NCBI RefSeq assembly: GCF_000445125.1
Contig: NZ_ATHL01000050.1
Location: 1-64,000 of the forward strand
Source: Novosphingobium lindaniclasticum LE124
Lineage (GTDB): Bacteria > Pseudomonadota > Alphaproteobacteria > Sphingomonadales > Sphingomonadaceae
Length of the DNA stretch: 64,000 bases
Reading direction: 5' to 3'
Below the pieces are notes generated by a model that was not told the DNA's origin, made no database searches, and saw only the letters and a program-made list of their open reading frames with translations. Below, in pieces: positions 17,815 through 26,962 of the stretch. The translations under genes and the position numbers were made by a program. Positions within the stretch are counted from its first letter, which is position 1. Each line of letters begins with the position of its first letter.

Positions 17815-18366
17815 TGGGGGCCTCGACTCGATAGTGTCGGAAAGGCCCCCGATTCGGGGCCCCCAATTCACCTGGACGGAGGTGGACAAAGGGGGACGTC
17901 ACCGGAAAGCCGATGACCAATTATGCCTGATTTCTGGGGGTTTTTGGAGCGAAAAAACGCTTGACAAGGGGGTGTCATGGTGCCGCTTACGTGACTCGAA
18001 CACGTGACCCCATCATTACGAACACGAGCGATAGAACGGCAGAAATCCAAGGTTTCCGAGGCTCTTGATGCCGGAAATCGCCCAATTCTCCGGGGCGCCC
18101 AAGCGATACCCAGATTGTGCCGAAATCCGAACTGGGCGTCTTCCTACCGAAAGCACTTTGGCTCGGTGAAAGTTCGAATTTCGACCCGGGCAGAACCCGG
18201 ATATGTTCCCTCGCACACACCGCTATGTAGGCCCGCTCACGCTCCTATGTGTCATTGTCCACATATGATACACCTCTCCCTTTCCCTTTGATATCAAAAG
18301 AACATCGGGGGATGGCGCTAACGATGAGCGCGTTCGAGCGCCACCATGACGAACAGGCGGGCAATT
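17815..18366. other. Island junction, intergenic
   Basis: Holds the outer integrase's upstream region, a GC-rich hairpin (ggcccc/ggggcc near 17845-17860), and the left att repeat at 17978-18022. From 18023 to the radical SAM start there is no recognisable gene; an AT-richer stretch at about 18240-18310 could carry that gene's promoter. Confidence 0.5.
17978..18022. repeat. att direct repeat, left copy (3' half of tRNA-Thr)
   Basis: 45 bp identical to 33502-33546, covering the tRNA from the encoded CCA to the anticodon loop. The tRNA 5' half is absent here, so this is a partial copy left by site-specific integration. It marks the left boundary of the island and the right boundary of whatever the adjacent integrase belongs to. 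Confidence 0.92.
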
Positions 18367-19494
18367 ATGACGATCGACAGTATGGCTAGGACGCTGGCCA
18401 GAACCATTCCGGCAACTGCTCCGGCTTTGAAGTTCGGCTATCGCGCCAAGGAGCGCATGATCAGCAGCGCCGCTTCTGCGTGGCCCTCGTTGCTTCGCGC
18501 CAACACTGAGAAGATCACGATCGCGATCACCGCGCATTGCAATCTGCGCTGCCAAGGCTGCAAGTACGGTCGCGACTTCATGCCGGGCTCCCAACTGCCG
18601 CTGCAGACCGTTCGGGAGTTGCTGGAAGACGCCGCCGCTGCCAAGGTTCCAGCGGTGCGCCTATATGGCGGTGAGCCTCTGTTGCACCCCGACGTCGTGG
18701 AAATGGTCAAGATTTCGAAAGAGCTTGGTGTTGGCTGCTACATGACGACGAATGGCCTGATCCTCGATCGTAAGATTGAAGCGCTGCATGCCGCTGGTCT
18801 GAGGAAAGTGACCATCGGCTATTATGGCGAGAACGGGGCCTTCGACGAATATGTGCAGCGTCCAGGCCGATTTGACCGGCTGGTCGAGAGCCTGACCAAC
18901 ACACGAAAGAAATTTGGTCCGGACCAGTTGGATATTCAGTTCAACTTTCTGCTTAGCCGGCGGTCTGCGAATATCGAAGCCGTGGACGAAATGGTCGCCT
19001 TCGCCGATCGTTTCCAGGCCAGCATCCATGTCGATGTCGTGCATTACTCGTTGCCCTACTTCCAGGAAGGCCCTGAGCGTGAGCTTCAGTTCCGTCCCGA
19101 AGACAAGCCCGCCGTCGATCGCGTCATCACTCACCTTCTCAAGCTGAAGCGCGCACGACCAAACCTGCTGACCGAAAGCGAAGTTGCGCTGGCCTCGTTT
19201 GCCGACTGGGCGCTGGAGCAGGAGAATATGCGTATTCCTTGCGACGCCCGCAAACTACTGTGGGTCGGAGCCGATGGGTCGGTTATGCTGTGCTACGTCA
19301 CCTTCCCGCTCGGCAATCTGCACGAGAAGCGGCTTAGCGAGATACTCTACACCGATCAGCACCATGAGGCCGCAAGGGATGCCTTCAAGCTGAATTGTCC
19401 TAACTGTCACTGCGAAGCGGCCTCACGCGTGGAAAAACATGCTCCTTCCTTGAGGAAGTACACCAAGGATGCGGCAAGTCGGCTTGCGGGCTAG
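18367..19494 (+). CDS. Radical SAM protein with SPASM-like C-terminus
   Basis: 375 residues from MTIDSMART (AGGCGGG upstream; an ATG 21 bp earlier is possible). The [4Fe-4S]-SAM motif CNLRCQGC (CxxxCxxC) is at about 58-65, followed by VRLYGGEPLLHPDV, the GGE motif that binds the SAM amino group. The C-terminal region has CDARKLLWVGADGSVMLC and NCPNCHC, a SPASM/twitch-type cysteine set for auxiliary clusters. Such enzymes modify peptides, proteins or small molecules by radical chemistry. It is followed 9 bp later by a glycosyltransferase and probably works with it; no precursor peptide gene is evident nearby. Substrate unknown. Confidence 0.87.
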   Translation: MTIDSMARTLARTIPATAPALKFGYRAKERMISSAASAWPSLLRANTEKITIAITAHCNLRCQGCKYGRDFMPGSQLPLQTVRELLEDAAAAKVPAVRLYGGEPLLHPDVVEMVKISKELGVGCYMTTNGLILDRKIEALHAAGLRKVTIGYYGENGAFDEYVQRPGRFDRLVESLTNTRKKFGPDQLDIQFNFLLSRRSANIEAVDEMVAFADRFQASIHVDVVHYSLPYFQEGPERELQFRPEDKPAVDRVITHLLKLKRARPNLLTESEVALASFADWALEQENMRIPCDARKLLWVGADGSVMLCYVTFPLGNLHEKRLSEILYTDQHHEAARDAFKLNCPNCHCEAASRVEKHAPSLRKYTKDAASRLAG

Positions 19495-19503
19495 ATTCCG
19501 ATC

Positions 19504-20562
19504 GTGCTGCGGGTTGCTCATTTGCTCCCCAACCTCATTACGGGAGGGCGGGAGCGCATGGTCGCAGATTTGTGCGGGATCAGTCCCCACCATGGGATTG
19601 AGCCCATGGTCATCGCCTACGATCCAGCCGCTCAAGGTCGGCAGATAGCACTCCCGGGTATCGCGCAGCACCACATCGACCGGCGGAGCAAAAACTTCAG
19701 CGCGGATCTGAGCAAGCTACTTTCGGACGAAAAGGTCGACGTCCTTCATGCGCAGGGGCACATTGCTGGCGCGCTGGCGGCACATGCGATGAAAGAAGTG
19801 CCGTCCATCGTCACGCTTCACATCGCACTAGGGCAAGGATGGCGGTGGCTTCCTTCGATCGTCCGAGGATTGCGGCGTGCTCAGAGTGTGACTGCCGTAT
19901 CAGATGATTTGGCTCGGCGATTCCGCCCATGGTCGAACAAACCCATCATGGTCGTGCCACCCGGCATCGACTTACGCCAATATCGCCCGCCCGGGAGCCG
20001 CAACCTTTGTCAGCCAATCACCCTTGGCATAGCGGCAAGGCTGCATCCGGTGAAGCGTCATCGGGATGTTTTCGAGGCTCTAAGGCTTCTGCAAGACCGG
20101 GGAGTGCCATGCCGTCTGCTGGTCGCAGGTCAAGGCCCGGAGGAAGTAAGTCTACGAAGCGCCGCTAAAGGGTTGAACGTTGAGTTCAGTGGTGACGTCA
20201 GCGACATTGCCACATGGCTGAAACGGCTCGATGCATTCGTTCTGCCGTCCGATCATGAAGGCACACCATTAGCTCTGATCGAGGCGCTGGCGACAGGCCT
20301 TCCCTGCATCGCGACCGATGTGGGCGGGGTGCGAAATTTGCTTGGTGACGCTGGGGTTCTTATCGCCCGCCGCAACCCAGCGGCAATTGCCTCTGCGGTG
20401 GAACAGCTTATCAACCAACCGGGATTGCGATTACAGTTACGAAACGCCGCACTTGCCCGTGCCGAGCATTTCTCACTGGCCCAACGGGCACTACCATTGC
20501 TTGGCCTCTATCATAGGCTGGGAGCACCGTCCGAGGCGCGAACGGGGGTCAATGGCGGGTGA
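19504..20562 (+). CDS. GT4-family glycosyltransferase
   Basis: 352 residues from a GTG start 9 bp after the radical SAM stop. N-terminal Rossmann part with HLLPNLITGGRERMVADL and VDVLHAQGH; C-terminal GT4 domain with RLHPVKRHRDVFEAL (donor-site RLxxxK) and the E-x7-E signature in DHEGTPLALIEALATGLPCIATDVGG. It transfers a nucleotide-activated sugar with retention of configuration. No signal peptide or membrane segment. The 3' end overlaps the convergent gene at 20549 by 14 bp. Pairing with a radical SAM enzyme suggests a two-step modification of one product (inference). Confidence 0.88.
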   Translation: MLRVAHLLPNLITGGRERMVADLCGISPHHGIEPMVIAYDPAAQGRQIALPGIAQHHIDRRSKNFSADLSKLLSDEKVDVLHAQGHIAGALAAHAMKEVPSIVTLHIALGQGWRWLPSIVRGLRRAQSVTAVSDDLARRFRPWSNKPIMVVPPGIDLRQYRPPGSRNLCQPITLGIAARLHPVKRHRDVFEALRLLQDRGVPCRLLVAGQGPEEVSLRSAAKGLNVEFSGDVSDIATWLKRLDAFVLPSDHEGTPLALIEALATGLPCIATDVGGVRNLLGDAGVLIARRNPAAIASAVEQLINQPGLRLQLRNAALARAEHFSLAQRALPLLGLYHRLGAPSEARTGVNGG

Positions 20563-21259
20563 CGTCCGGCAACACCTTGTCGGATTCCGCCTGAATGACC
20601 CGAGGCCAAAGCGCGGTCTTCGTGAACAGCTTCTCTGTCGGATAGGGCTCGCCGTGGCGGGTTTCGTCCAGAAGTCCCAGCCAGCACAACGGGCGCAGAA
20701 TGTGGATGTAGGCCAGCGCATAGGCCCAATGATCTTCCGGCCCAGCGCCGAACAGCACCTCTGCAAAACGCTCGTAGGTCAGGCCAGTATGGGCCTCGAC
20801 GTTGATGATGTTGAGGAACAGCAGCCAATCCCCGGCGAGTTCGTCGCCATACCGCGTGTATCGGGAGTGATCGAGGACGAAGAGGATATGATGGGCCAAG
20901 GCGATCCAGAGGTTGCCGGGATGCTGTAACAGATCCTTGCCCATCTTCGTGATATGGAGGAAGCCCTTGCGATGCTGAGCTAGCTTGGCACTCACCAGCA
21001 GGTCATGCAGCACCATCAGCGGCGGGAAGTCCTGTTCGTTCAGCACCTTGTTGACCCCGTAAAGGTCATCGGCGGTGTAATACGGCCAGTCGAACGTTTC
21101 GGCAGCCCACGTCACGAAATACCGCTTCAGCGCTTTGCTCTGCGTCAGACCGATAGGGCCATGCTCGACGATATAGCCGAGGGTCAGCAACGCACCGCGC
21201 AGCAGGGGTGATTGGGCAAGGGCCGAGTCTTCATGCGCCGGGGCGACGAATTCGATCAT
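20549..21259 (-). CDS. Conserved-looking protein of unknown function
   Basis: 236 residues, soluble, with no family I can name. It is rich in aromatic and hydrophobic helices (YIVEHGPIGLTQSKALKRYFVTWAAE, LNEQDFPPLMVLHDLLVSAKLAQHRKGFLHITKMGKDLL), a pattern that looks like winged-helix repeats: GLTQSKALKR and a KGFLHITKMGK wing-like strand. It starts 8 bp after the globin-coupled diguanylate cyclase stop, so the two are co-transcribed. Reading frame and codon use look genuine. The function could be regulatory; this is a guess. Confidence 0.65.
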   Translation of the reverse strand: MIEFVAPAHEDSALAQSPLLRGALLTLGYIVEHGPIGLTQSKALKRYFVTWAAETFDWPYYTADDLYGVNKVLNEQDFPPLMVLHDLLVSAKLAQHRKGFLHITKMGKDLLQHPGNLWIALAHHILFVLDHSRYTRYGDELAGDWLLFLNIINVEAHTGLTYERFAEVLFGAGPEDHWAYALAYIHILRPLCWLGLLDETRHGEPYPTEKLFTKTALWPRVIQAESDKVLPDVTRH

Positions 21260-21267
21260 GACCGCCT

Positions 21268-22647
21268 CTACCGATTTTCGGACAGCGCCATTGCAACTGC
21301 GATTTCAACTCTGTTCCTGCCGTTTGCTTTCGCTTGATACAAAGCCTCGTCGGCAGCCTTTATCAGATAGTTCTGATCAGGGTGCCCCAAATGCTCGGCA
21401 ATGCCGATCGATGCAGAAACCTTCAATACCTGAGGTACTTCAGCGTCAAGCTCCCTATCGCAAAGATCAGTGCGAATTCTTTCAGCTATTCCTTTAGCTT
21501 CATTGAGATGCGTTTCCGATAAAATTATCAAAAACTCCTCCCCACCATATCTGAATACGAAATCACTGGGCCTGACGTTCTCCATCACAACCTGTGCAAC
21601 TTGCTTCAGAACAACGTCGCCTATCTGATGGCCGAAGCGATCATTAATGCTCTTGAAATGATCAACATCCACCATCAAAATGGTTAGGGCGCTTTTGTTC
21701 TGATTAGCAATGGTGATCTCTCGTCCCAATATGGAAGGCAAAAATCGCCTGTTAAGGGCACGTGTCAATGGATCTCGACCATTTTCCATCGAGTTCAGGA
21801 CCTGAAAGAGGTCATTCATTATGAATAGTATTTCGTTAACAGCAGAATGTAATTGATGCAGAGCATCATTGTCGCCACTTCTCCCATTACCAGATTCAAT
21901 CTTAGGGAGAAGTATATTGTCAATCCTACCAATTTCCGCTGTGAGGTTCTCAAAAGCAGGCGAGCGTTCAAACATTAGTCCTGCACGGTGGCGTACCCAC
22001 AGCCCGAACTGAGATGTCGATAGTTTTGACAGACTCAAAGAGCCTCCCAACAATGCAAACAGCGTTTCCTGACTCCATTGCATCAGGGATGCTCGCTGCG
22101 CTTCCTTTTCAATGCCGATATCCTGGTCGAGCGAAAACAACCGATAGGCTTCGTCCAATCTGGCGCGCGCTGTTGCATCACGCATGTATGCCTTGCTCAT
22201 GAGCATGATCGCCGTGTCGATGCGGTCATTGACCAGTTGCACATTGGCTATCGCTGCCGCTGCATCGTCAATGTCCACGGCGATCAGTTCAGCGAGGCGC
22301 GATTTGATAACAAGGGCTCCTTCCATCACAAGATGGACAGGAATTTTGATTCTTGCATGGGCTTCGCCGACAATCCTCTGCCTGTCCTGGATGTCCGGTG
22401 ACTCGCGAATGTCGCTAGGGCCGAGCAACTCAACCAGCCATGCCCGCAAAGAAGAGGTCAGCCGCGTTTCGACGACTGAGTAATTCAGGAAATGCTTTGC
22501 TTCGTCATCCTGCAGTAGGGTTTTGTAGAAAAGGGCGACCAGATCATCGGCATTAGCCTCCACAATGTTTTTTAACGCGGTCACCAAGCCATCTCCTGAA
22601 TCTTCATCTGCCTCCTTCAAAGGGGCGTTCCGTAGGTCACCGCCCAT
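21268..22647 (-). CDS. Globin-coupled diguanylate cyclase (haem oxygen sensor)
   Basis: About 459 residues from MGGDLRNAPL; the open frame extends 30 codons up to a TTG, so the start is uncertain. The N-terminal sensor globin has the GCS signature RIVGEAHARIKIPVHLVMEGA, whose His is the probable proximal haem ligand as in DosC/YddV. A helical middle segment follows, then a GGDEF domain with active site YGGEEF and a product-inhibition site RPSD five residues before it. It would make c-di-GMP in response to O2 or another haem gas. AT-rich relative to the chromosome, so recently acquired. Coupled to the unknown gene at 20549-21259. Confidence 0.85.
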   Translation of the reverse strand: MGGDLRNAPLKEADEDSGDGLVTALKNIVEANADDLVALFYKTLLQDDEAKHFLNYSVVETRLTSSLRAWLVELLGPSDIRESPDIQDRQRIVGEAHARIKIPVHLVMEGALVIKSRLAELIAVDIDDAAAAIANVQLVNDRIDTAIMLMSKAYMRDATARARLDEAYRLFSLDQDIGIEKEAQRASLMQWSQETLFALLGGSLSLSKLSTSQFGLWVRHRAGLMFERSPAFENLTAEIGRIDNILLPKIESGNGRSGDNDALHQLHSAVNEILFIMNDLFQVLNSMENGRDPLTRALNRRFLPSILGREITIANQNKSALTILMVDVDHFKSINDRFGHQIGDVVLKQVAQVVMENVRPSDFVFRYGGEEFLIILSETHLNEAKGIAERIRTDLCDRELDAEVPQVLKVSASIGIAEHLGHPDQNYLIKAADEALYQAKANGRNRVEIAVAMALSENR

Positions 22648-22753
22648 AGAGGATAAAGCGGAACATGGAAATCGGCGCTGTAGCATCGGTAAAATCACAA
22701 AAATAATAAGGGAATGCCCCAGACCTGCGCATGGCAAATCCGGGGCGGTAGGT

Positions 22754-23140
22754 TCAGGTGCGAGCGACGTTCCAAGCGGGCTTCTTCATGCCAAGCAAGG
22801 CTCCCTTCAGGCGCTGGGCGATTACCCCGGCGGAATAGTCGGTGCCGGTTACGATCACATCGACCTCAAGAGTTGCGCGGTGTTCGTATATCTTCTGGCC
22901 TGCATGATGCTTACGCCCGCTGTCGCTTTCCCGGCTGAAATCGAACAGGCGCTTCATCAGGCCGCCTTTGGAATATTCCCGGCCACAGCCGATGTAGACG
23001 ACCTCTTTGCCAAGGCGGAGACGGAAAACACCGACTGATCCGCGTAGATCGGCATGGCGTTGACCGAGGCCGCCCTTCAGAGGCTTCCAGTCTCGGTTCC
23101 ACTCGGTGCATGTCCGACCGGCGAATTGCTGCTGTGTCAT
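22754..23140 (-). CDS. Small GIY-YIG-like protein
   Basis: 128 residues from MTQQQFAGRTCTEW. The core GVFRLRLGKEVVYIGCG, GGLMKRLFDFSRES and HHAGQKIYEHR follows the spacing of GIY-YIG nuclease domains: a G-[IV]-[FY] strand, a YIG strand, then Arg and a downstream His/Glu. The first motif is degenerate (GVF instead of GIY). GIY-YIG domains cut DNA in homing, repair and mobile-element contexts, which fits the island. Activity is uncertain given the altered motif. Confidence 0.55.
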   Translation of the reverse strand: MTQQQFAGRTCTEWNRDWKPLKGGLGQRHADLRGSVGVFRLRLGKEVVYIGCGREYSKGGLMKRLFDFSRESDSGRKHHAGQKIYEHRATLEVDVIVTGTDYSAGVIAQRLKGALLGMKKPAWNVART

Positions 23141-23256
23141 ATCGATTCCTTGAGAAAAGCCGCGACGATCCATGCCTAGAAAATAGGCACGCAAGGGCGT
23201 CGGCGGATGTCAGAGAAATCCCCGAACCTGCAGGCAGCAAGTCCGGGGAGAAGTGG

Positions 23257-23511
23257 TTACGGATTCAGATGGTAGTGGCCGTCATCGGTGCGTCGCCAAG
23301 GTCCGCCCTTGTCCCGTTCGAGCCTGATGCCGACATGCCTTCGATCGAAGCCGAGTTGATGCAGGCGATCGAGTATCTCTGGTCCAAGAATAGGCCCCGA
23401 CCCAAGGCATTCCGCGATCAAGATGGTGGCGCGTTCGTTTCGGTTGACCTCGCGATCCTGGAGGACCGTGTCGAGCGCCAAAAGCTCCTGCTGCAATTCG
23501 TCCGCGTACAT
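23257..23511 (-). CDS. Small protein coupled to the island integrase
   Basis: 84 residues, acidic N-terminus (MYADELQQELLALDTVLQDREVNR) then a region with GPEILDRLHQLGFDRRHVGIRLERD and a tryptophan-containing end. The start shares one base with the integrase stop (TGATG), indicating translational coupling. No family recognised. It could be an integration accessory factor, but nothing in the sequence shows an excisionase fold. Confidence 0.6.
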   Translation of the reverse strand: MYADELQQELLALDTVLQDREVNRNERATILIAECLGSGPILGPEILDRLHQLGFDRRHVGIRLERDKGGPWRRTDDGHYHLNP

Positions 23512-24662
23512 CAGGCGGCCTTCATCTTGGCGGCCCCGGCCTCAACGGCAGACAGCAAGGTGTCGTTTGCAAGGTGTGAGTAGCGTTGAGTCGTATCTGG
23601 GCTGGAATGCCCAAGGATGCGTCCGACAGCATACAAATCAACACCACTGTTCACCATGAAGCTCGCGGCACTATGGCGAAGGTCATGGATGCGAACATCG
23701 GGAAGCCCTGCCTTCTCGCGAGCCGAATCCCACGGGCGCTTCAAATCCGTAAAGGGCTTGCGGGTAACAGGACTTGGCACCAGCCAATCACAATTTTCCC
23801 ATCGTCGCAGACCCTTGATGACTTCGACGGCATCGGCGGAAAGCGGGACATACCGTGGCTTCCCGGTCTTCGTGTCCGGCAGGTAAAGAGCACGCCGTTC
23901 AAGATCGACGTTCGACCACCGCGCAGTAAGGATTTCCGTTTTACGGGCCCCGGTAAGCAGGAGTAATTGAACGATAGAGGCAAGCTGGGTATTGGCCGAT
24001 TCTTTGCAGGCAGCCACCAGCCGTTCGGCCTCTTGGGCTGTGAGAAAGCGCTCCTTCTTATTGTTAAATCTCGGCCTCGGGACGGCTCTCACCGGATTTA
24101 CCTGAGCGCCGGGGATGTTCCATTTCGCAGCCAGCTCGAACGAACGGTTGAACGTCACCCGGATTTTCTCAGTTGTGGCCGGTGCGAGGGTCTTGCGCAG
24201 TTCCGCTAGCCATGACGCTATCGCCTGCGAGGTAATCTCGTTGAGGCGCAGTTTGCCCCAGCGAGGCAGCAGGTGGCATCGAATTACCCGCTCGGTGTTA
24301 TGGGGCGTCTTCTGGTACGTCTCGTTGTGCTCGATGTGCTGACGGGCCACCTCGGCATATGTCGGGATTGCTTTCCTTTCGGCTTTCTTGGCGGCTGGAT
24401 CACCGCCCAGCACAACCTCGGAGCGCCACCGCTGGGCAACGCGCCGGGCCTGATCGAACGTGATGTCGCCGTACATGCCGATCGTCCGCTGGCACTGCTT
24501 ACCGTATTCGTTGGTGTAGCGCAGGATAAAGGCCTTGGAGCCGCTAGCACGGCATTCCAGCGTGAAGCCTGTAATCGAGGTGTCGTAGTAATCAGTGCGT
24601 TTCTTGCCCGGAACGCATCGGGCAGTGAGGCACAGGGCAGCATCAAGCTTAGCCTTTGGCAT
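23511..24662 (-). CDS. Tyrosine-recombinase integrase of the island
   Basis: 383 residues. DUF4102-like arm-binding N-terminus (MPKAKLDAALCLTARCVPGKK...TLECRASGSKAFILRY), core-binding SAM-like domain (about 100-190), and catalytic domain with Arg in TGARKTEILTARW, HDLRHSAAS (H-x-x-R), LGHSSPDTTQRYSHL with His and nucleophile Tyr. Complete and probably active. It sits in the middle of the island, not beside an att repeat, which is unusual. A hairpin gggagcc/ggctccc (24741-24761) lies between it and the upstream ATPase gene. A 51-residue homologue of its N-terminus is encoded at 27496-27651. Confidence 0.93.
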   Translation of the reverse strand: MPKAKLDAALCLTARCVPGKKRTDYYDTSITGFTLECRASGSKAFILRYTNEYGKQCQRTIGMYGDITFDQARRVAQRWRSEVVLGGDPAAKKAERKAIPTYAEVARQHIEHNETYQKTPHNTERVIRCHLLPRWGKLRLNEITSQAIASWLAELRKTLAPATTEKIRVTFNRSFELAAKWNIPGAQVNPVRAVPRPRFNNKKERFLTAQEAERLVAACKESANTQLASIVQLLLLTGARKTEILTARWSNVDLERRALYLPDTKTGKPRYVPLSADAVEVIKGLRRWENCDWLVPSPVTRKPFTDLKRPWDSAREKAGLPDVRIHDLRHSAASFMVNSGVDLYAVGRILGHSSPDTTQRYSHLANDTLLSAVEAGAAKMKAA

Positions 24663-24834
24663 AATTCAGGATTCCTTCTGCAAGTGGTATAAATGAAGAC
24701 GCCGCTGGGCACCGCAGCGCGAACGCAAGGGCGCGGGGCCGGGAGCCAGATTTCGGCTCCCAGAGTGGCTACAGCGGCAAATTTTGGGTAGTTCGGACGG
24801 TGGAGGAGGCCTGTTTTAGCCCCCTCCGGGCGGG

Positions 24835-26415
24835 TCAGGCTGCCAGAATTTCACTTTCGCAGCCCGGCACATCCCCCGTGGCCCCGGCGGGAGCCTGAAA
24901 TCGTGAAATGCTGGAATGCTCGTCCGAGACTTCGAGCGGTTCCGGCTCTAGCACGGTAAAGGCATTCGCCCCTCGGGCCACGATCTCCAAGGTCCAGTGG
25001 TGCTGTCCAGGATCGGTCCCGGTGCCTTTCTCAAGGATACGCACGACCTGACGCGCCGAGACATTCAACCGCTTGGCCACAGTCTTCGAGAGCTTCATTT
25101 TCTGATTTACGCCTTGGCCGATCACGTCCTTGATGGCTTCGATGACTTTAGCCTCGGTCTGCTCGGCCTCATCCCGCTCGAACGCTGATTCCCACGACGC
25201 ATCAAGCATCTGAACCGAAAGCATGCGCTGTTCATAGGAAATGTCGTTCTCGCGGGTGTATCGGAAGCCGCATTCTTCCGCGCCACAGCCCCGGCGCTTT
25301 TCAGCCCTGATTCCTACAAGCCGATCGGTAGAATCTGGGGCGTCCTCGGCGGGTGTCATGACATAGACGGCGTCGAAGTCCTGAATGAGATCGGCGGTTC
25401 CAGCATAGACCAGTCTGCCCTTTACGCTGGCATTCTTGTTTGTGTGCGCCAATGCGAGAATAGAGCCGCCTGCCATGACGAAGCGCCTACACGCATCGCC
25501 AAATTCGCTGGCCTGCGCCTTGTGCATCAGGTCCACGAACTTTTTGAGCGTATCGACAACGATGAAGACCCCCTTCGCCGTAGCCGTTTCTGCCATACGC
25601 TTGAGCTGTTTAATGAGCTCGCCAGTCTCGAACCCTTGATGGCCGGGGGCAAGGGTATGCACTTTCAGTTCGTCCATCAGCGCCATCTTCGTTGCGAAAC
25701 CAGCGGAGCTGTCGTCGGCGTTGATGTAGTAGACGTTCCCCGGTTGAACGCGCTTGTCCTGAACCGCCTCATTGAGCAGCGACATAACGAGCAGAGTCTT
25801 CCCGGCATTTGGCGGGGCGTACCAGACGGTAGCCTGTCCCGAGTAGCAGATGTTGCCCAGAAGCGGCTGGGGCATGACTACGTTGTCCATGAAGTCCTGG
25901 GCCTTTCCACGCAGGCTGTAGGGGGCGAGCGGGCTTGGAACGACCTCAGGCGGGACAGGCTCGATCAAATGGCAACCCTCCAGCAGCTCCGGAATGTCGG
26001 CTGGGCTTTGGACCTTGCGCTTTATGGATACATCCGGCCTTATCGGCAGGCGATCGCCAGCACGAAGGATTCGCCCATGAGGCAGCTGTGCTGTATTGAT
26101 GGGCTGGAAACCGGGTGCAATCCGGTAGACATAGTAGCGACTGCCTTCCGTGTCCGTGATCAGCACTGGCGGACCGGGCAAGTGCAATGGCAGCCCTCCG
26201 TCTGTATCAGGCGGCCATTCCAGAACCAGAACACCGGCAGGAATGACGAACGCACCGGGGATGTCGGTGTCTGGCTCGAACCCGACGATTTGCATACTGG
26301 TTGCCATGTCGGTTTCGTTTGGCGTGATCGCGATCGTGGCTGTTGACGGCGCCCGGCTCGTTCCGGTGTCGCTGATTTTAGGCATGGCTTCGCCGTTCGC
26401 CGGTGAAGGGTTCAT
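24835..26415 (-). CDS. RepA-like AAA/RecA-fold ATPase of the island
   Basis: 526 residues. A low-complexity N-terminus (to about 45), a small beta-rich domain, then a RecA-type ATPase with Walker A YAPPNAGKT, a YINADD strand, and Walker B FIVVDTLKKF. A winged-helix-like C-terminus follows (VNQKMKLSKTVAKRLNVSARQVVRILEKG). It resembles hexameric RepA/DnaB-type helicases used by plasmids and integrative elements for replication. The start MNPSPANGEA lies in a 50-bp segment duplicated in front of the small gene at 26789-26962. Probably needed for replication or maintenance of the excised element (inference). Confidence 0.8.
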   Translation of the reverse strand: MNPSPANGEAMPKISDTGTSRAPSTATIAITPNETDMATSMQIVGFEPDTDIPGAFVIPAGVLVLEWPPDTDGGLPLHLPGPPVLITDTEGSRYYVYRIAPGFQPINTAQLPHGRILRAGDRLPIRPDVSIKRKVQSPADIPELLEGCHLIEPVPPEVVPSPLAPYSLRGKAQDFMDNVVMPQPLLGNICYSGQATVWYAPPNAGKTLLVMSLLNEAVQDKRVQPGNVYYINADDSSAGFATKMALMDELKVHTLAPGHQGFETGELIKQLKRMAETATAKGVFIVVDTLKKFVDLMHKAQASEFGDACRRFVMAGGSILALAHTNKNASVKGRLVYAGTADLIQDFDAVYVMTPAEDAPDSTDRLVGIRAEKRRGCGAEECGFRYTRENDISYEQRMLSVQMLDASWESAFERDEAEQTEAKVIEAIKDVIGQGVNQKMKLSKTVAKRLNVSARQVVRILEKGTGTDPGQHHWTLEIVARGANAFTVLEPEPLEVSDEHSSISRFQAPAGATGDVPGCESEILAA

Positions 26416-26430
26416 CGTCGTTAAATCCTT
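26381..26430. repeat. 50-bp direct repeat, copy 1 (start region of the ATPase gene)
   Basis: 46 of 50 bases match 26928-26977. It covers the ribosome site (AAGGATTTAACGACG before the ATG on the minus strand) and the first codons. Confidence 0.85.
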
Positions 26431-26507
26431 TAAATTAGAGTGTCTTACACTGGTTCGAAATTTGCTTCGCCAGCGAAGCCAGCCGTATCGTCAGCCAGCA
26501 AGAAACG

Positions 26508-26792
26508 TTAGATTGGCTGGAGTGATGCCCAAAGCTCGGTCCAATCGACTTCACGTTGGCTGAGGTCGCAAAGGGTGCGTACGATAGACACAATCTCTGG
26601 AGGCGATGCAGCCAGGACCAAGGAGAGCTCGCCTAGATCTTTCGGCGATGCCATGCATATCTTGGCAGAAAGCTTGGCAATGCCATGCGATATGATCCAG
26701 CCGAAGTCCTCTTCGTCCCAAGGCATCAAGGGCTCCCTTTGCAAGATCGCCTGCGCAGGGTTTGCTGGTTGTTCTACCGATGGACCCGTCAT
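26508..26792 (-). CDS. Small acidic protein of unknown function
   Basis: 94 residues. After a short proline-rich start it has EEDFGWIISHGIAKLSAKICMASPKDLGEL and ends REVDWTELWASLQPI. The spacing of a mid-helical NPKD/SPKD element and a W-x2-3-W-containing end resembles the 113-residue protein at 27055-27396, so they look like diverged paralogues. The ATG overlaps the stop of the 57-residue gene upstream (ATGA). No known family. Confidence 0.6.
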   Translation of the reverse strand: MTGPSVEQPANPAQAILQREPLMPWDEEDFGWIISHGIAKLSAKICMASPKDLGELSLVLAASPPEIVSIVRTLCDLSQREVDWTELWASLQPI

Positions 26793-26962
26793 GTCCGAAA
26801 CGCCCCAAGTTTGTCGGCGCTCGGCTCGCGCCAGTCAAACAAATCCTGAAGGAACGTTTTCCCGGCGGTCGGTGCTGCCTTCCAGACGGGTTCCAACCGA
26901 AAAGATCTGGCCAGCACTGTCGCATTTGGCGTGGCTTCGCCGTTCGCCGGTGAGTGGATCAT
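26789..26962 (-). CDS. 57-residue protein sharing its start region with the ATPase
   Basis: Begins MIHSPANGEATP, matching MNPSPANGEAMP of the RepA-like ATPase because both starts lie in the 50-bp duplication. The remainder (LARSFRLEPVWKAAPTAGKTFLQDLFDWREP) diverges, although AAPTAGKTFL faintly echoes the ATPase Walker A APPNAGKTLL. Good ribosome site AAGGA. The stop overlaps the next start by 4 bp. It may be a truncated duplicate or a small regulator. Confidence 0.55.
   Translation of the reverse strand: MIHSPANGEATPNATVLARSFRLEPVWKAAPTAGKTFLQDLFDWREPSADKLGAFRT

Noticed and set aside
24803..24828. Hairpin just after the RepA-like ATPase stop as a terminator
   Set aside because: Contains a mismatch and no U-run on the minus strand.
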